In this document: positions 22,671 through 39,900 of the stretch, piece after piece
How positions within the stretch are numbered: the first letter of the stretch is position 1
Layout of the letters: every line of letters starts with the position of its first letter
From: Diplosphaera chodatii
Lineage: Eukaryota > Chlorophyta > Trebouxiophyceae > Prasiolales > Stichococcaceae
Assembly (NCBI GenBank): GCA_032358165.1
Contig: JAALGY010000021.1
Location: forward strand, 930,001-994,000
Length of the DNA stretch: 64,000 nt
Direction of reading: 5' to 3'
Notes under the pieces: model-generated
The model's database searches: none
What the model saw: the letters and a program-made list of their open reading frames with translations, nothing else
What the model was told of the DNA's origin: nothing
Made by a program: the position numbers and the translations under genes

Positions 22671-25600
22671 TCATGATACACCGCCCGCAACCACCGCGCT
22701 TTCTCGTGATGCTGCTGGTTGCAATTGTACTGGTGCTGCGTCCTGCAAAGCTGCCCGCGGTGTGTGCTGCCGCTGGAGCAGGAGCGAGTTCGTCATTACC
22801 GCAACAGACGACAGCCCCATCAGTGCACCTGCGGCATGCAGTCAGCGTCAGCGCCCTTGCTGCCTGGTTGCAAACATCGTCAGACCAGGACTTGATGGGC
22901 TGATGACAGCGTGCGCAACCTGCAATGGAGGGTGTGAAGGCGATGCCGTACGCCGGCAGCAAGGCACCCGCCGCTATAGGCAGACCCACGGCGTTGTAGC
23001 CGAAGGCCCACACCAGGTTCTGACGGATTTTGGCGAACGTGGCCCGACTCAATTGCAGTGCCTCCACCACCTGGCCGGCCAGATACAGCACACTGGGCGG
23101 CTGTGTCCGACTGGGTGCGTGAGGCAGTCCCTCTGACGCATGTAACGCATAGGTCCGTTGACACGGCGCATCTCGCCACCTGAAGGGGGCGATCGCCCAG
23201 CAGGACGACTGATGCCACCTCGGACGCAACATCAACCCCGCCACCCATCGCAAACCCCACCTCCGCCTGCGCAGCAGTGTGCTGCAGTTGCTGCCGCCGC
23301 CGCCCAGAGCTCGCATGACGTGCGGCACAACTACACTGAGACTCAGAATTGCCATTGCAGCTGCCACAGATCTCAGGGGACCTGGGCGAGCGCCGCTGCG
23401 TCGTTGACGCCGTCGCCGACCATCGCGACCCGGGCGCCGCCGGCCTGCAGCCGCGCCACCAGGTCCGCCTTGCCCGCCGGCTTCACTCCGCCATGCGCAT
23501 CGGCGGCGTCGATGCCCACTGCCGCCGCCACCTCCCGCACCGCCGCCTCACGGTCGCCTGAGACGCCGCAGGACCGACCATCAACCTTAAGTGCAAGCAC
23601 GGCACTCAAGATGAGTGAACCGAGCGTCCTGCAGCGACCCGCACATGATATGCAAAAGGCTGCGCGACAGCAAGGCAGGGAGTTGTCATCCACAGCGCCG
23701 GCCCACCTGACAGCAGCACGGGCCGGACGCCCATGGCGCGCAGCTGCTGGACGGCGGCCCTCGAGTCTGAGCGCAGCTCGTCTGCGATCTGGATTGCCGC
23801 CGCCATGCGACCATCGATGGCAACAGCGACGGTTGTTGAGCCCTGAGGTCCACCCGGCGGCAGCTGCGGCAGAGCTCCCACCTGTTCACCAAGTTGTGAT
23901 CGGTCACTCACCTAGTATCAGGAAGTATCAGCGAGCATGCTGACCTTGGTGCCAACAGCAGTCTTGAGCATGGGCAGGCCAACATACCGTGCTGCGCTCG
24001 GCCAGCCAGTCTGGTGAGCCGACGGCCACATTGTGACCGCACACGACGCCGCTGACACCGCTGCCTGGTTGCTGCTTCACACTGTCGTCCTTTGCCGTCA
24101 GTGCCTCCGCACCTGGCACAGCCGAAAACATGACAGCATCTCGCATCCATTCAAAAAGGCAACACTGGATGTCGAACTGGCATGACGCGATGCGTGTGGT
24201 AGGCTGAGGTATCAGCAGCCAGATCACTCTGCAGTGGCAGACAGCTCCACGGGTGCGGTCCGTGCCCTCACCCTGCTGGTCTGCATGCGCTGCAATGGCT
24301 GCTGCGATTGGGTGGTTGGCCCTGCGCTCCAGGGCTGCAGCCAGCGCCAGCACCCGCCGGCTATCCACACCAGCGTCGTGTGCCACTGCAACTGCCTGTT
24401 GAGTGAAGAGCTGACACAATGCTGCAACCTGCTGTACCCGTTGTTTCAACAAACTGACGACAAGCACACACGGGGTCTGAACCGATGCATACTTGCAGCA
24501 AGACCTTCACTTGCCTGGACTACTGGTTTGCCAGCTGTAAGGGTGCCGGTCTTGTCAAACACCACAGTGTCAACATGCGACGCCGCTTCCAGCACATCGC
24601 CACCTCGTATGAGCAGGCCACGCCTGGCGCCTGCAACACCCTCAAGCATGGCAGGTCAACGGCAAGCAACCGGACCGGTGGACAGGGCCTCGCACATGCT
24701 GTTGCTGTTGCTGGCTCTGGTGCGCTCTGCCCTGCCTGCGGAGGTGCCCACGAGCACGGCGGTGGGTGCGGCCAGGCCCAGCGCGCAAGGGCATGCCACC
24801 ACCAGCACGTTGGCTGCCAGCTGCGCCCCCGTCAGCGCTGCCACCATGGGGCCGCTGGCCGCCGTGCCGCCCAGCTGCTGCACCACCTGATGACCATCAT
24901 GCAGGAAAGCACTGAACCACTGTAGTGCCACGCTGCAAAGGTTAAAGGCAGGACACTCGAATGGTGTCAACCTGCATCTGTTGCTCGTAAAACTGACCTG
25001 GGGAAACAGGCGCACGCCTGCTGTTGACCAGAAGAGGAATGTGACCGCGGACGCAGCCATGACGCCAAAGGCAAACTTGCCTGCAACCTGCAAATGTAGG
25101 CATGCATTGCCAGCTTGCAATGTGAAGTAGAACACACGCGACCTGCATGATGTCTACCGCCGCGCTGAAGGCGCGCCTGGTACAAATGCGCAGACAGATG
25201 CCCACAGCTTCCTTTCAATTTTGTTTCTTTCCCTGTTCAGACGCTCAGGAGGGTTTTGTGGGCCTTCGCCACCCAGCAGCGTCACAGACCAGGCATGGAC
25301 AGCACCTGATCTGCAAGCCGCTGCACAGGTGCGGCGCGTGCCTGCGCTGCCTCAACTGCGCGCACAATGTCTGCCATGGCAGTTTCGCCTCCTGCTCGCT
25401 CAGCCGCCACGGTGAGTGCGCCATCACAATTGACAGTGCCCGCTGTTACGCTGTCACCTGCATCAGGCGATGCAGCTTTCACGCGCAAACCGCGCCATCT
25501 TCTGCAGCGGCAGTGGCCAGCAGTCACTCCTGCAACACTGCAAACAGCCAGGCTTGATGGGTACAGAGGAGCAGTGGCTTGGCATCCAACACACCTGCAA

Positions 25601-28035
25601 CCTTGGGCACTGGGAGCGGCTCGCCCGTCAAAGCAGCCTCATTGACGGAGGACCGGCCGCGGGTGACAGCACCGTCGACTGGGATGCGGTCGCCTGGGAG
25701 CACCACTAACAGGTCGCCCTTTGACACGGCAGCCGCTGGGACGTCCTTCCAGCTGCCGTCGCCCAGCGCCAGGCGGGCCGTTGCCGGCAGCAGCTCCTAC
25801 AAAGGGCCGGGCCATGTCATATTGAGTTGATGTATGGGGAGGAGGGCAATGTGGACGAAAGCTTTGCGCATTGCACCCAAAGGAGATGCTGGCCGGCTGC
25901 TCCCTATGCTGAGCAGCACTAGATGCCCACGGGACCAGCTTTCGCACTTCCGCACTTCCATCTTGGCATAGGTTACTGCATGGAGTCACAGATCAGAGCC
26001 ACACAAAGTCCGACACATGTGCAACATGGGAAAACGTGCACTCGGTAGTAATGCCAGTTGCCCAGAGGGTGGGCATTCTCAAAGGAGGGCGGTCACCTCG
26101 GCATGCAGGTGCCGGGCCGGAGTCCAGTGGTGCATTGACGAAGGGTGCTCAATCTCATGCAGGGATGCTGCACACCTGAAGCGCCAGCAGATTGGATGAC
26201 GCTGCGATCTTGGCGCGCTGCTCAAGTGTGCGTCCCAGCAGCACAAACGCCAGCAGCATAGCAGGCTCCTCAAAGAAGGTGGACCACGCCAGCCCCGGCG
26301 CTGCTGCCTGTGATGGCAAAAAGGCATCAGGCTCACGTGCAGGGTCACGCCTGTGGAGCGCCAGCCGTGCGCAGCCACCTCCGCATGCACACGAGCGTGT
26401 GTGGTGCGACCTGTCACACAGTGGCAGACACAACAGCAGGGTGCTGGTGCCCAGCTGCGTACCGCCACACACGACACGGTCCATGCTGCACACGCTCCAA
26501 GGCCCACCAGCGAGTTCATATCCGGGGCGCCCCGCCGCAGTGCCCTCCAGCCCTCCACCAGGATCTCTCTGCCGGGACCTGCAACTTATGGTGCCTGTGC
26601 TTGCTGGTATTTTGTATGCAGTGCGAAGCAAGCACTGATAGGAGCATGTCACCCGGAGAAAGCCCTTATGACCCTGATGAAAGTTATGCCAAACAAGCAG
26701 TGCTCACCGAGCATAGCAAACAATGACATTGCTGCATGCGCATGGCTGGATGCCAGCAGCTTGATGGCGGCGGGCAGCTGGTGGGGCCACATGTGCGCCA
26801 GGTGGCCCGCAAAGCAGGCGACCGCCAGCCCCGCCGCCACTGCCAGCCGCCCGGTCACCTGCGACGGGCACACCTGGTTCAAGGAGGGCATCATCGCCTG
26901 CAGTGTAGTTGCCGAGTAGAACATGTTGCACGTGACAACAGACAATGTGAAGAAGTGCACAGCAATGGAGGTACCTCTTGGAGGCGCTGCGTGCGCTCAG
27001 CTGCGCGTTCGGAGGCGGCGTCCCTGGTGCCCTCCCCCGACTCATCCCGCACAGTTGCTGCGTACCCCTTGTTGGTCAGCAGCTGCACGTGCACGCCGAT
27101 TGTCGGAGAGTCGTGGCACCTGATGCTGCGGTACATAACGCTGAGCAGCGTGTTTGAAATGTGTAGGGTGAGCAGTGTGCACCTGAGCAAGCTGGCTGGC
27201 CAAGGCTTCCAGGCCAGACAACCCCCTCTCTGCTGCATCCACATTGGACACACCGTCTGCCGCTGTCACGCGCACCATGGCTGTTTCAGTCGCCAGGTTC
27301 ACACTTGCCTGGGTGACAGCATGACAGCGTCATCATGCCATGTCCAGGTAACCTGCCTGCATCCCAAGCCCTGTGTCAAGCTCACAGGCCTTACCCGTAC
27401 CACTTGCGGCCGCTCACCTGTATTACTGGCGGCTCCTGCTCCAGGATCGACTTCACTTTGCTGACGCAGCCGCCACATCGCATGCCAGTGACGTCCAGTA
27501 GGATCACATCTTCAGTGCTGGCAGATGCGAGTGACGCCTGAGCAGCTGCTGCGCTGGTGGCGTGCCGCCCGCTGCCACCGCCGCCGTCACCACTGTAGCC
27601 GAGGAGCGAGCCGCCGCCGCCGCTGCCTCCGCTGAAACCCAGCGCAAGTGACCCGGCTGCCGAGCAACTCACGAGACGCCCGCCGGGCTTGCTGTCCTGG
27701 CGCTGTCGGCGCTGCCATGACCGCACACGCTTCAGAACAACCAGGGCTCTACCGCCGCCGTCAGCACCGCAGGTTTGCTTGCACTGGCACATCGGACAGA
27801 GGCCGGTGATGCATGCATCTGACCGATGCCCGGGCTGCCGTGCCGCTGCCGTAAGCAGCCGGGCATGACGGCCAGGCAGGAACACCCCGTGCTGAGCCCG
27901 GAGGCCCCTGCGTGTTATTTGGCGCAGGTCTCTTCCGCCGTGTGCTTGGGTATGGCTGTGTGTCTGTGCGCAATGCCTACTACTGCAGCGGCAGCCGCCC
28001 AAGCGCTCTGTGAACAGCAGCCCAGACGCCAGCAT
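22671..28035 (-). CDS. Copper-transporting P1B-type ATPase, PAA1/PAA2 (plastid) type
   Basis: Proposed start [14 protein letters not shown] at 28035, giving a long Ser/Gly/Arg-rich N-terminus that could include a plastid transit peptide. An HMA domain follows with GMRCGGC (about 27480) and [14 protein letters not shown] (about 27300). Membrane and catalytic features in order: an actuator exon with [12 protein letters not shown] (about 25640), the copper-site motif [20 protein letters not shown] (about 24800), the phosphorylation site [14 protein letters not shown] (about 24560), the HP motif [14 protein letters not shown] (about 24320), [20 protein letters not shown] (about 24050), the hinge [14 protein letters not shown] (about 23410) and the last membrane exons [20 protein letters not shown] and [15 protein letters not shown] (about 22815). 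It ends AVVAGGVS at TGA 22671. PAA ATPases import Cu+ into the chloroplast stroma and thylakoid lumen for plastocyanin. One versus two (PAA1 or PAA2) is not decided. Confidence 0.92.
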
Positions 28036-28469
28036 GATGCACTACGAGGCTGCGAAGCTCACGTAGAGCATCCTGTCAGTAATCGTGCCGAATGTGCACC
28101 ACCATTGCTGCTACATCAGGATGATGACCGCAGCCAGCGCGGCGTTCTCTCAGAGTTGCTGGCAGTGTCAGTGTGACGGGATGAGCGACAGCACAAAGAT
28201 GAGGAACAGTGTGCGCAACAAGCTACTCTACTGCATATGCACGCGGTTTGCCGTTTGTGTGCTATTCAAACGATGTGCCTTATCCAACAGCACTGCATGC
28301 CATAATCCAGAGCACAGCATGAGAGCTACGCTGAAGCTTGGGGGTCACAAAGTTTAGAAGGGAAGGTTTCCCTGAATCTATTTATACACAGAAAGTATAC
28401 GGCACCCGTCACAGGCAGCGCAGGCTTGTGCAGAACACGGCGCGGCCATGCAACTTGCTTGGCGCGCCG
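28036..28469. promoter_or_regulatory. Head-to-head promoter region between the Cu ATPase and CSA genes
   Basis: About 430 bases between divergent starts. An A/T-rich patch with CTATTTATACAC (about 28378-28389) lies about 85 bases before the CSA start and is a possible TATA-like element. No other motif is evident. Confidence 0.35.
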
Positions 28470-30972
28470 ATGCCTGTGCGGAGTCTGGTGCAGCGGCTCT
28501 GGGACAGGCAGCAAGCTCGACAGTCACCAAACGCCTTCAGATGTCGACACACGTACGAGAGGTGATCACCCAGCAGCCACAACCACGTTACATATGGTAT
28601 GATCAGCACCCGCGCATGTCCAAATGCAATGCTGACAACTGACACCTGAGCAACAGCGGTGCCGCGCAGGAAGCTGACGGTGGAGTTCAGCCCGCACAGC
28701 TCGATAGTAGCAGACGTTGCTGCAGGCGTCACGTGGCTGGACCTGGAACGCATCGAAGAGCGCTACCTGCTTGCCGCGTGTGCCGATGGTGGGCATGGCA
28801 CGCTATGTCGTCGTGACTTGCCAGAGCAGCACGTGCGCACATGGGCCTGCAGATGCACATGTTTCCGGTGTGCTGACAAGCAGCAGCGCATTTCTGCAGG
28901 ATCCCTGGCAGCCTTTGATGTATCAAGGCCTTCCAATGGCCTGGAGTGCGAGCCAGAGCAGCATGCCGCTGTGTTCCGGGTCAGTATCTGTTGTGGGGAC
29001 TGTTGGCATGCCACTGTGCTCGGGGGAACACCTGCCGTGGGATTGTCTGGGCTATTCACGGCAGCAATCACGTCGCTCTTGAATTTCAGTTTTTGGGGGT
29101 GGTTCATGCAGGTCAATCGCACGGCGCCCGGTGCACATGCCTTCACGGTCACAGTGGTGCTGTGGTATCCTGTGGACACTGGGCTCTTCGTCACTGGATC
29201 GTTTGACCACAAAGTCCAGGTAGGCTGCAGCTGGCCATCCTTCTGTCTCATGACTGCAATCGCTCGAGGCACTGCCCATGTCGAGCGAGCATGATCTGGT
29301 GAATCAGAGAATGTGCAGGTCTGGGACAGCAACCATGTGCTGCCGGTGGCGTCCTTCCTGTTGGACCAGCGTGTATACTGTGCAGCCATGTCGCCCCTCG
29401 CGCATGCGCATGCTCTCATAGCAGCAGGCAGCGGCGACCCAGCCGTGAGAATCCCTGCATACCCATCGCAGCTTGTCAGCCCAGCCCCAGGCACCCTCAT
29501 TGTGTTGCCTTTCAGCACATTGCAACTCAGCTGCAGAATGGCAAATGGTATCGCACTGCAGCGCGCCGTGTGCAGGTGAAGCTGTGTGATGCACGGTCGG
29601 GCGCCTTCACCCACAACCTGACGGGCCACCGCGACGCCGTCTGGGCCGCCGCCTGGAGCCCCTCCTCCCAGTGGCACCTCGCCACCGGCGGCTGCGATGG
29701 CCAGGTGATCACGGGGCCTGGACAGGCGAAGTGTGCTGTGCTGTCGAGCCGGCATCACAGCACGTTGTTTGCTGCAAGGTTGCTGTTGTGCTGCACACAT
29801 CGCCTGCGCGCCACCTTTGTGGCAGTGGCACAGGTGCGGATGTGGGACATCCGGCGGGCGGGCTGCATTGCGCTCCTAGACCAGCATGCCAGCCAGCGCA
29901 CAGCAGTGCTGCCAGCCATGCCTATGGAGGATGAGTGGTGCGTGCACCTGCCACTGGGATGCTCTTGTCACGGTGAAGAGTGCCACCACCTGTATAGCAG
30001 CAAACCGGCGAATGATCCTACTGACATGCATGTGAAGGCCGAACACGATGGAGGGCAGCGCTGAACAGGATGTGGTGCCGCCCACGGCCACGGCAACGGC
30101 GCACGATGGGCGCGTCACGGCGCTGCTTCCAATGCCCAATGGGCTGTCGTGGCTCTCTGCTGCAGCAGACTCACGCGTCCGCCTGTGGTCCGTGCCGCAC
30201 TTCAGGTCAGACCGCATGGCCAGACGCTGTTTCAACTTGGAAGATGCTTATGCCACGAGGCAAGGGTGGTACGACGACATGAGTGTCGTTTCGTGTTTGC
30301 AGGAACACACTTGTGAACTTTCCGAACACACATAACAAGGCCATCAGGGTAAGCACTCTGACGCTTGCAGCATCGTTGCAAGAATAGGATCAGGCTGCAC
30401 AGTGCATGTGCTGTGGGGCCCGGGCACCCACATCGGGGCTGCACTGCAGGCTCGGCAGCTGGCGGTGACAGAGGACTCGCAGTTCCTGTTCCACCCGTCA
30501 GGCAGCGCCATCCAGGTATCAGCAACTTGGGCAGCTGACTAGTGTGCCACCTTTCATCAGAAACATAGTGCTACATCTCCGGTGCACTGGATATCCCTGA
30601 CACTGGCCGAGTGATACTGGCTACATTGGTGTGCAGATGTTCCACACATCAGATGGCAGACAGCACAAGGTCCTGCGCGGCGCGCACTTTGAGACCATCA
30701 ACTGCTGTGTGTGGAACAGCAGACAGCAGGTGCTGGTCTGGTGCCACCACCCCATACCTTGCACCGTGTTGACGGCCTGCACATGCAGCATGGATGGCCA
30801 GGCTGCTGACTCAGTTCTCATTGATACGCAGGAGCTGTATTCGGGCGGGAACGACCTGAACATCGTGGTGAGTGGGCCCTTGCAGAGGCGGCAGCCAGAG
30901 GAGGCCTTGGGTCTCAGTGAGCAGGCAGCAGCGGGTGACGAGGACAGGTGGAGTGATGACGACGGCAACTGA
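28470..30972 (+). CDS. CSA: CSA/ERCC8-like WD40 repeat protein
   Basis: Start MPVRSLVQRLWDRQQARQ at 28470, like the short N-terminal helix of ERCC8. WD40 blades are spread over many exons: VTWLDLERIEERYLLAACAD (about 28731), HAFTVTVVLWYPVDTGLFVT and GSFDHKVQ (about 29140), VWDSNHVLPV (about 29320), RVYCAAMSPLAHAHALIAAG (about 29369), VKLCDARSGAFTHNLTGHRD and AVWAAAWSP (about 29577), VRMWDIRRAGCIALLD (about 29836), HDGRVTALLPMPNGLSWLSA (about 30100), a block rich in LFHPSGSAIQ (about 30490), MFHTSDGRQHKVLRGAHFET (about 30637) and ELYSGGNDLNIVV. The acidic tail ends SDDDGN. CSA is the substrate receptor of a CUL4-DDB1 ubiquitin ligase in transcription-coupled repair. Both the N-terminal helix and the order of blades support CSA over other WD40 proteins. 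Confidence 0.85.
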
Positions 30973-31214
30973 CTTGTGACAGCATGAAAGTGTAGCAGGA
31001 ACCCGTTTCGAAGCATCATAGTCGTGACTTGCTGTTTTGACAGGCATATTGTTGTACTGACATTGCCACAGCTGGCAATGAAAGGGACCAAATCAAGGCA
31101 TACACGTTGAGAGCAAAACACAAAACCACACTGAATCGCACAGCAGCTCAAGTTCATGCTGAGCGCTGTGCTGTACATCCTTCAAACACTCTAGGGGGAG
31201 TCAAGTTGCGACCG

Positions 31215-33550
31215 TCAAGCTGTAGGCACCGCGACATCGGGGCAGAGCACCACCCGCACGCCGCTGGGCAGGGTAACCGTGTGCAGGGGCGGCTGCACGC
31301 TGATGGTGCAGCCCACGTCCAGCTCCACACTGCTCCTGGAGTCGAATACAGCATACACGGGAGGTATGTCGCCGCTGTGGGGGTCGTGCGACAGTGTGTG
31401 GGTGCCGGCGACGCAGTCGACCTGCGCAATCACTGCTTGCCCCTCGATGCGTCGGGCTCTGATGAGCAGGCTCAGCGGTGCATGCGTGGCACGCCGAACC
31501 TGCAATAACGGAGTGCAGCATGCCCTCACGCGGTGCAAGACGTGCTGCATAAGCCCCTGGACACTGCAAACTTCGTCGCCAGCCGGCAACAGGGCTTGCA
31601 GCTGATAGGCACCTGCTGCTGAGTCTGTAACGCGTGCTGCAGCCTACTGAACAGGCTTTGGGACGCCGCCTGCAGAGCAAGCAATGGACTTCTCATCAGC
31701 ACTCTCAGGCCAGAACCTCTGCTGCCAGAACAAGGGTGCATATTCTGTCATACTCGTCTACCTGGGCACGCCGTGGTGTGTGGGGTGTGGCGGCGGCCAC
31801 ATGCGCCGCGATGAATGCATGCGCTGATCTGCCACCCCCTGCGCTGCCCGGCACATCCTGCTGCCTGGCTGCACCCTGCGGTTGGGGGCTGCAGGCTGCA
31901 CCTCGCTGGTCTGCTTCCTCGACCTGCATGGCCGTCGCAGGCGTTGCCGCTGCTGCTGCTGCTGCGGCTGCGGTGCCATCCTCGTCACCGCTGCTTATTG
32001 CCTCAGCCAGTTGTGCGTCTAACAGGCCCGCCCGCGCCTCCTGATCCACCCCCACGTCGTGAGACCATAGACAGACCACAGGCGCACGCAATGGCAGTGA
32101 TGCAGTGTGGAGCTACGCACAACGTTGGTCGGCAGTCAGAGGGACCTGGGGTGAAGGCCGCTCAGACGCGGTCTGCGACCGCAGCAGTGACAGCGCGGCG
32201 CTCATGCTCATCACGGGGCCCGGCGTGCCGTCATCAGCCTGCACCAGGCGCGTGCACAGGATAAGACCCTGTGATGCAGCGGTTTGGCGATCAAGACGTT
32301 TACAAAGCATGCATTACGAGTTCTCTGTGCTCTTGGGGTGCCTGCCGAGGGGTGCGCAGTGTGCTGCCGGGTGTACGTTGGCGGCGGCGTACGCTGCTCT
32401 GGGGCAAGGGGGTCGCCAGTGATGCCTTGCGCCGCACCGACTGCTTTGACTGCCTGCTGTGCGGCGTCTGCTGCAGCCTGCATTCGCCGAGCTAAGCCTG
32501 AATGCAGTATGCTATCGTCCATGGGATACAAAGTGTGAATGTTAGATGTGAAATATGATGTGCATGTGCACAGGCGCACCCTCGTTTGTTGGCAGAGCTG
32601 GCCTGCATCTCCGCTTTCAGATCAGCAAGTGACAGCGGCAGCTGTGGCCCAGAAGCCACAGGCGACGACGTGTGCGGCTGTGGTTGGCTGGCCTCGGCCC
32701 ACAGCTGGCTGCGGATGCTGCGATTGAGTATTGGGCCCGCCTGCTGCACTGGTTCATCTGTGTCTCGCAGAGGGCTGCCGTGCTGTGGATCTTCCTCGTG
32801 TTGCGAGCCGTGACGCACAGGGGTTGGCTGCCTATGCTGCTCAAGCCCGTGCTGTACCTGCGATTGCAGCGCCCGCCGCCGCCGCGGTGCTGGTGCAACT
32901 GCCTGCAAAACACATCGATCCTGTCACCGGTCACAGCGCTGCACTGGTTTTGAGATGCAATACGCCGCCCATGCCGACAGCAGAAGTGTGCTGGCAACGT
33001 CCATGGTGCGCACCGCCGGCGGCGTGGCGCGGCGCAGTGCATCCTCATATACGATTGTGATCCGTTCGTCATCGTCCTGGGAGTCCTGCATGGACTTATC
33101 ATCGGCTGAAGGGCTTCGCACATGTCGGGATCTCGCTGACAATGCTACTCTGAGGTGAACATCGTGAGCATGCGATGCATGCTGCCGATGACATAAACCG
33201 CACTCCCATGTCGTCATCTCGTCCCCGCTGAGGGCATGCATTGACAATTGGCACGGCTTGCTGCAGGAGTGTGCTTGTGCCAAGTCCACGTCTGTGTGTC
33301 TAGATGTTGCGCACGTGAAGCAGGAGGTACAATCCAATGTTACCATGGGGCATCATCACCGCCGCAAGTGCTTCCAACAAGCAAGCTGACAGAGCACGGA
33401 GAACCCACAGACAGGTTGCCTCTGCATGGCCGCACACGCAGTCTAATTGAGCCGATTCAAGTGATCTGCACTACCAACACTTCCAAAGCCTGAAATGTGT
33501 TCTGACGAAGGTGCACTGTCTGCTGCACAATTGCGCTGTTGCGGAATCAT
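31215..33550 (-). CDS. Unrecognised protein with low-complexity middle and beta-rich C-terminus
   Basis: A chain of minus-strand exons that I do not recognise. From the 5' side: a Ser-rich piece (MIPQQRNCAADSAPSSEHIS at about 33550), an acidic exon (SMQDSQDDDERITIVYEDAL at about 33090), a Gln/Arg-rich exon with LPLSLADLKAEMQASSANKR (about 32650), a short Ala-rich helix (AAQQAVKAVGAAQGITGDPL at about 32460), an exon with GPVMSMSAALSLLRSQ (about 32220), an Ala-repeat exon with LDAQLAEAISSGDEDGTAAA (about 32020), and a C-terminal exon (about 31500-31215) with alternating strands: RIEGQAVIAQVDCVAG, VYAVFDSRSSVELDVGCTIS and VTLPSGVRVVLCPDVAVPTA. The end resembles an OB-fold, which would suit a nucleic-acid-binding protein, but this is only an impression. 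The start is unsure: ATG 33550 or ATG 33597 (MELKARPLLQA before a GTGAGC donor). Confidence 0.4.
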
Positions 33551-33611
33551 TGACCTGCGCTCACTGCCTGCAGCAGCGGGCGTGCCTTCAGCTCCATCTC
33601 TGCATGCTCGC

Positions 33612-37670
<4,059 letters not shown>

Positions 37671-38213
37671 GTCAGCTGCACATCCTATACTGGTTCGCAA
37701 ACGATGCTGCTGCAACCAGCCTTTTCAGTGATTCTGGATGTGCTCACACTATTGCTTACAACATCCGGGACTGCATGTCGTGCGACGAAGACGATGCTGA
37801 GTCGTATGCACTGGTGCGCGCCCCCACTTTCCCAAATGGTTCGAGGCAAGCAAGTAACGGCAGATGCTTATGAGGCCGACCGTCCCCGCAGATAAGATGC
37901 AAATGGGCACAATTTGAAATGCGTTTTGCTTCTACAGCGATTCACACCTTCGCTGCTGCAAAGCAGCGGCCACGCCGAGCAGCTGACACACGAAAGGCAG
38001 CAGGGGCCCAATCGCTTCGATGGGGGAGCGGCCCGAACTCTACCGGCATGCTCTGTGCACCACCGCTTGTTGCAGTGGTTGATCCAGGTTCAGGCGTACA
38101 GCAAAGAAGTCGAAACCTGTGCAACAAGGACCTGCCACTCAATGCTGGTCTAGGAGCTGGAACCGCGGCAGCTGCTGCCGTACAGACAAAGCCTGCCGCA
38201 GCCCAAAAAGCCG
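37671..38213. other. Intergenic region with no recognised gene
   Basis: About 540 bases between the ADCS start and the stop of the mitochondrial exchange-related gene, both on the minus strand. I see no coding exon, RNA gene or strong repeat; it should hold the ADCS promoter. Confidence 0.4.
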
Positions 38214-39900
38214 TTACATTTGCTTCTGCATGCCCTTGAGCATCCTGCTGAGGAGTTTCGGCAGCCCTTCGAAGCCGAAGCGCTGCCCAATGATCTTTGC
38301 CGAGTCCTCGTCTACCGCAGGCTCCTGTGCTTCTCTGCAAGTAGCGCCAGCACGCATGAAGAAACCCTCCTTCCTGAGATCAGCCAACAGTGTATATGAC
38401 CATGCTCGGCATGAATGCATAGCGCAGGCACTTACCTATGATGTGACTGCACAATGTCTGCCAGCTCCTCCTCGGACATCATTTGTATGAGTGCCGGCTC
38501 CTGCCGGTTCCCAGAGGCATCGCTAGCTGTACCGGTCCCCTTTCCGGGTGCATAAGCCCGGCTGCCCGCTGGATGCTGTGTCGGGCTGTCTGCTGTGCTG
38601 ACAATAATAGATTCTCTGTCCGATGCTGGGCCGCCAGTGCTGCGAGGTGGTGGTGGTACCCCACTGCTGCTGTACATGCTGGCCAGAAGCTTCCTGCAGC
38701 CCTTCAGTGCCTTGTTGTGCGAGTACGCCTTGTAGCCTGCGCACGGGGTTGTGCATCCTCAGTGCTTTGTACCGTGTCGATTCATCGTGCAGCCACAGAG
38801 CATGAAATGTACATCCTTGCAATACCATTACCGTTACCAATTCACCTGAATAATACAAAGGTATATTCGGGAATGGCGCAATCATGAGCGGCACCATTGG
38901 GACAGCGGCCACCGACCACGAAATCTGCAGCAGCATGAACATGCACGTTTTGTGACAGTTTGCTCACAACACTGGAGGACGGAGTGTGCGCAGCACTACG
39001 CTGAGCAGCTCCCGTACCAGGCGGCTTCTATTGAATGCCTCTTGCTGCCTGAGAAACAGCCGCAGCCGCCTCCTTACTAATCGCTCTGGCAGGTTGCTCT
39101 GCAGCATGTACAGCCGTCATGTCATGCAGATGCCATACAGCAGGGCCCACGCCTGCACATGTGCATCTGCACCACCCAACAAGTCATGTGCTCACTGGGT
39201 ACAGCACATCGTAGCGGTCTGTGGCTGATGGCAGACTCTTCAGAAAGGTCTCTGAGACGTCCTCCCGATCGATGATCCCCTGTGCAAACCTGCATGCAGG
39301 TTCATGCCAATGGTCTTGCCGGCTGCCAACCCTGATTGTCATGCATGTGGGTGCTGCTGCACCATCCAGGGTATGTATTGAGTGACTTGCTGGTCACCTG
39401 TAGATCCTGTTTTTGATGGACCCGGCCTTGGCGCTCTTCAAGTCCTCCCACTGTTTTAGGATGCGCCTGTGCACCTGCATGCATCACGTTGCAGATGCCA
39501 TAGCAGAGTTTTGAGGTCATGCAAGGTGCAGAATACTGACACTGATGTGCGTGGGTGTTGCTCTCTAGGTCACATTGCAGCACCTCCTGCAGCAGCTCCG
39601 CCTGGCCCAGTCGCGCCCTCTCTGCAAGCGTGCGGCCTGTCCGCCAGCTCGGCAGCTGCTTGAGATCCTCGACGGTTTCCTCAACCGCGTACAACCAGTT
39701 CTTCCTGTTCGAAACGTTCATACACATGTAAGTCCTGCACAATGCCTGCTGGGCTGCCGATGACCTACATGTGCCGCCGCTGCGCACCTGAACACCGGCA
39801 AAGCCAGGATCCTGGTAGATTTGCGCACGCCGCTCATCAGATATATCTATTTCAGGGTCATTGTGCTGCTCCGCTGAACTGACCGAGCAGGTAACGCCGC
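38214..39900 (-). CDS. Mitochondrial K+/H+ exchange-related protein (PF10173-like)
   Basis: Exons in order: QHNDPEIDISDERRAQIYQD then PGFAGVQ (about 39870), VSNRKNWLYAVEETVEDLKQ (about 39720), GQAELLQEVLQCDLES, GIIDREDVSETFLKSLPSAT then DRYDVLYP (about 39280), NLPERLVRRRLRLFLRQQEA (about 39090), VAAVPMVPLMIAPFPNIPLY (about 38910), and YKAYSHNKALKGCRKLLASM (about 38735). The run from LVRRRLR through the hydrophobic PFPNIP segment to the YxAYSHxxAL-GxxKL helix is the hallmark of the K+/H+ exchange-related family (earlier a DUF), found in mitochondria of yeasts and plants. A Ser/Pro-rich linker and a short C-terminal helix (FGFEGLPKLLSRMLKGMQKQ) end at TAA 38214. The 5' end is unresolved: no in-frame ATG was found directly before the first exon, so an upstream start exon is likely. 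Confidence 0.72.

Noticed and set aside
37919..38239. A 106-codon plus-strand reading frame in the ADCS upstream region
   Set aside because: No recognisable domain, and its end overlaps the 3' end of the minus-strand mitochondrial gene; treated as chance.
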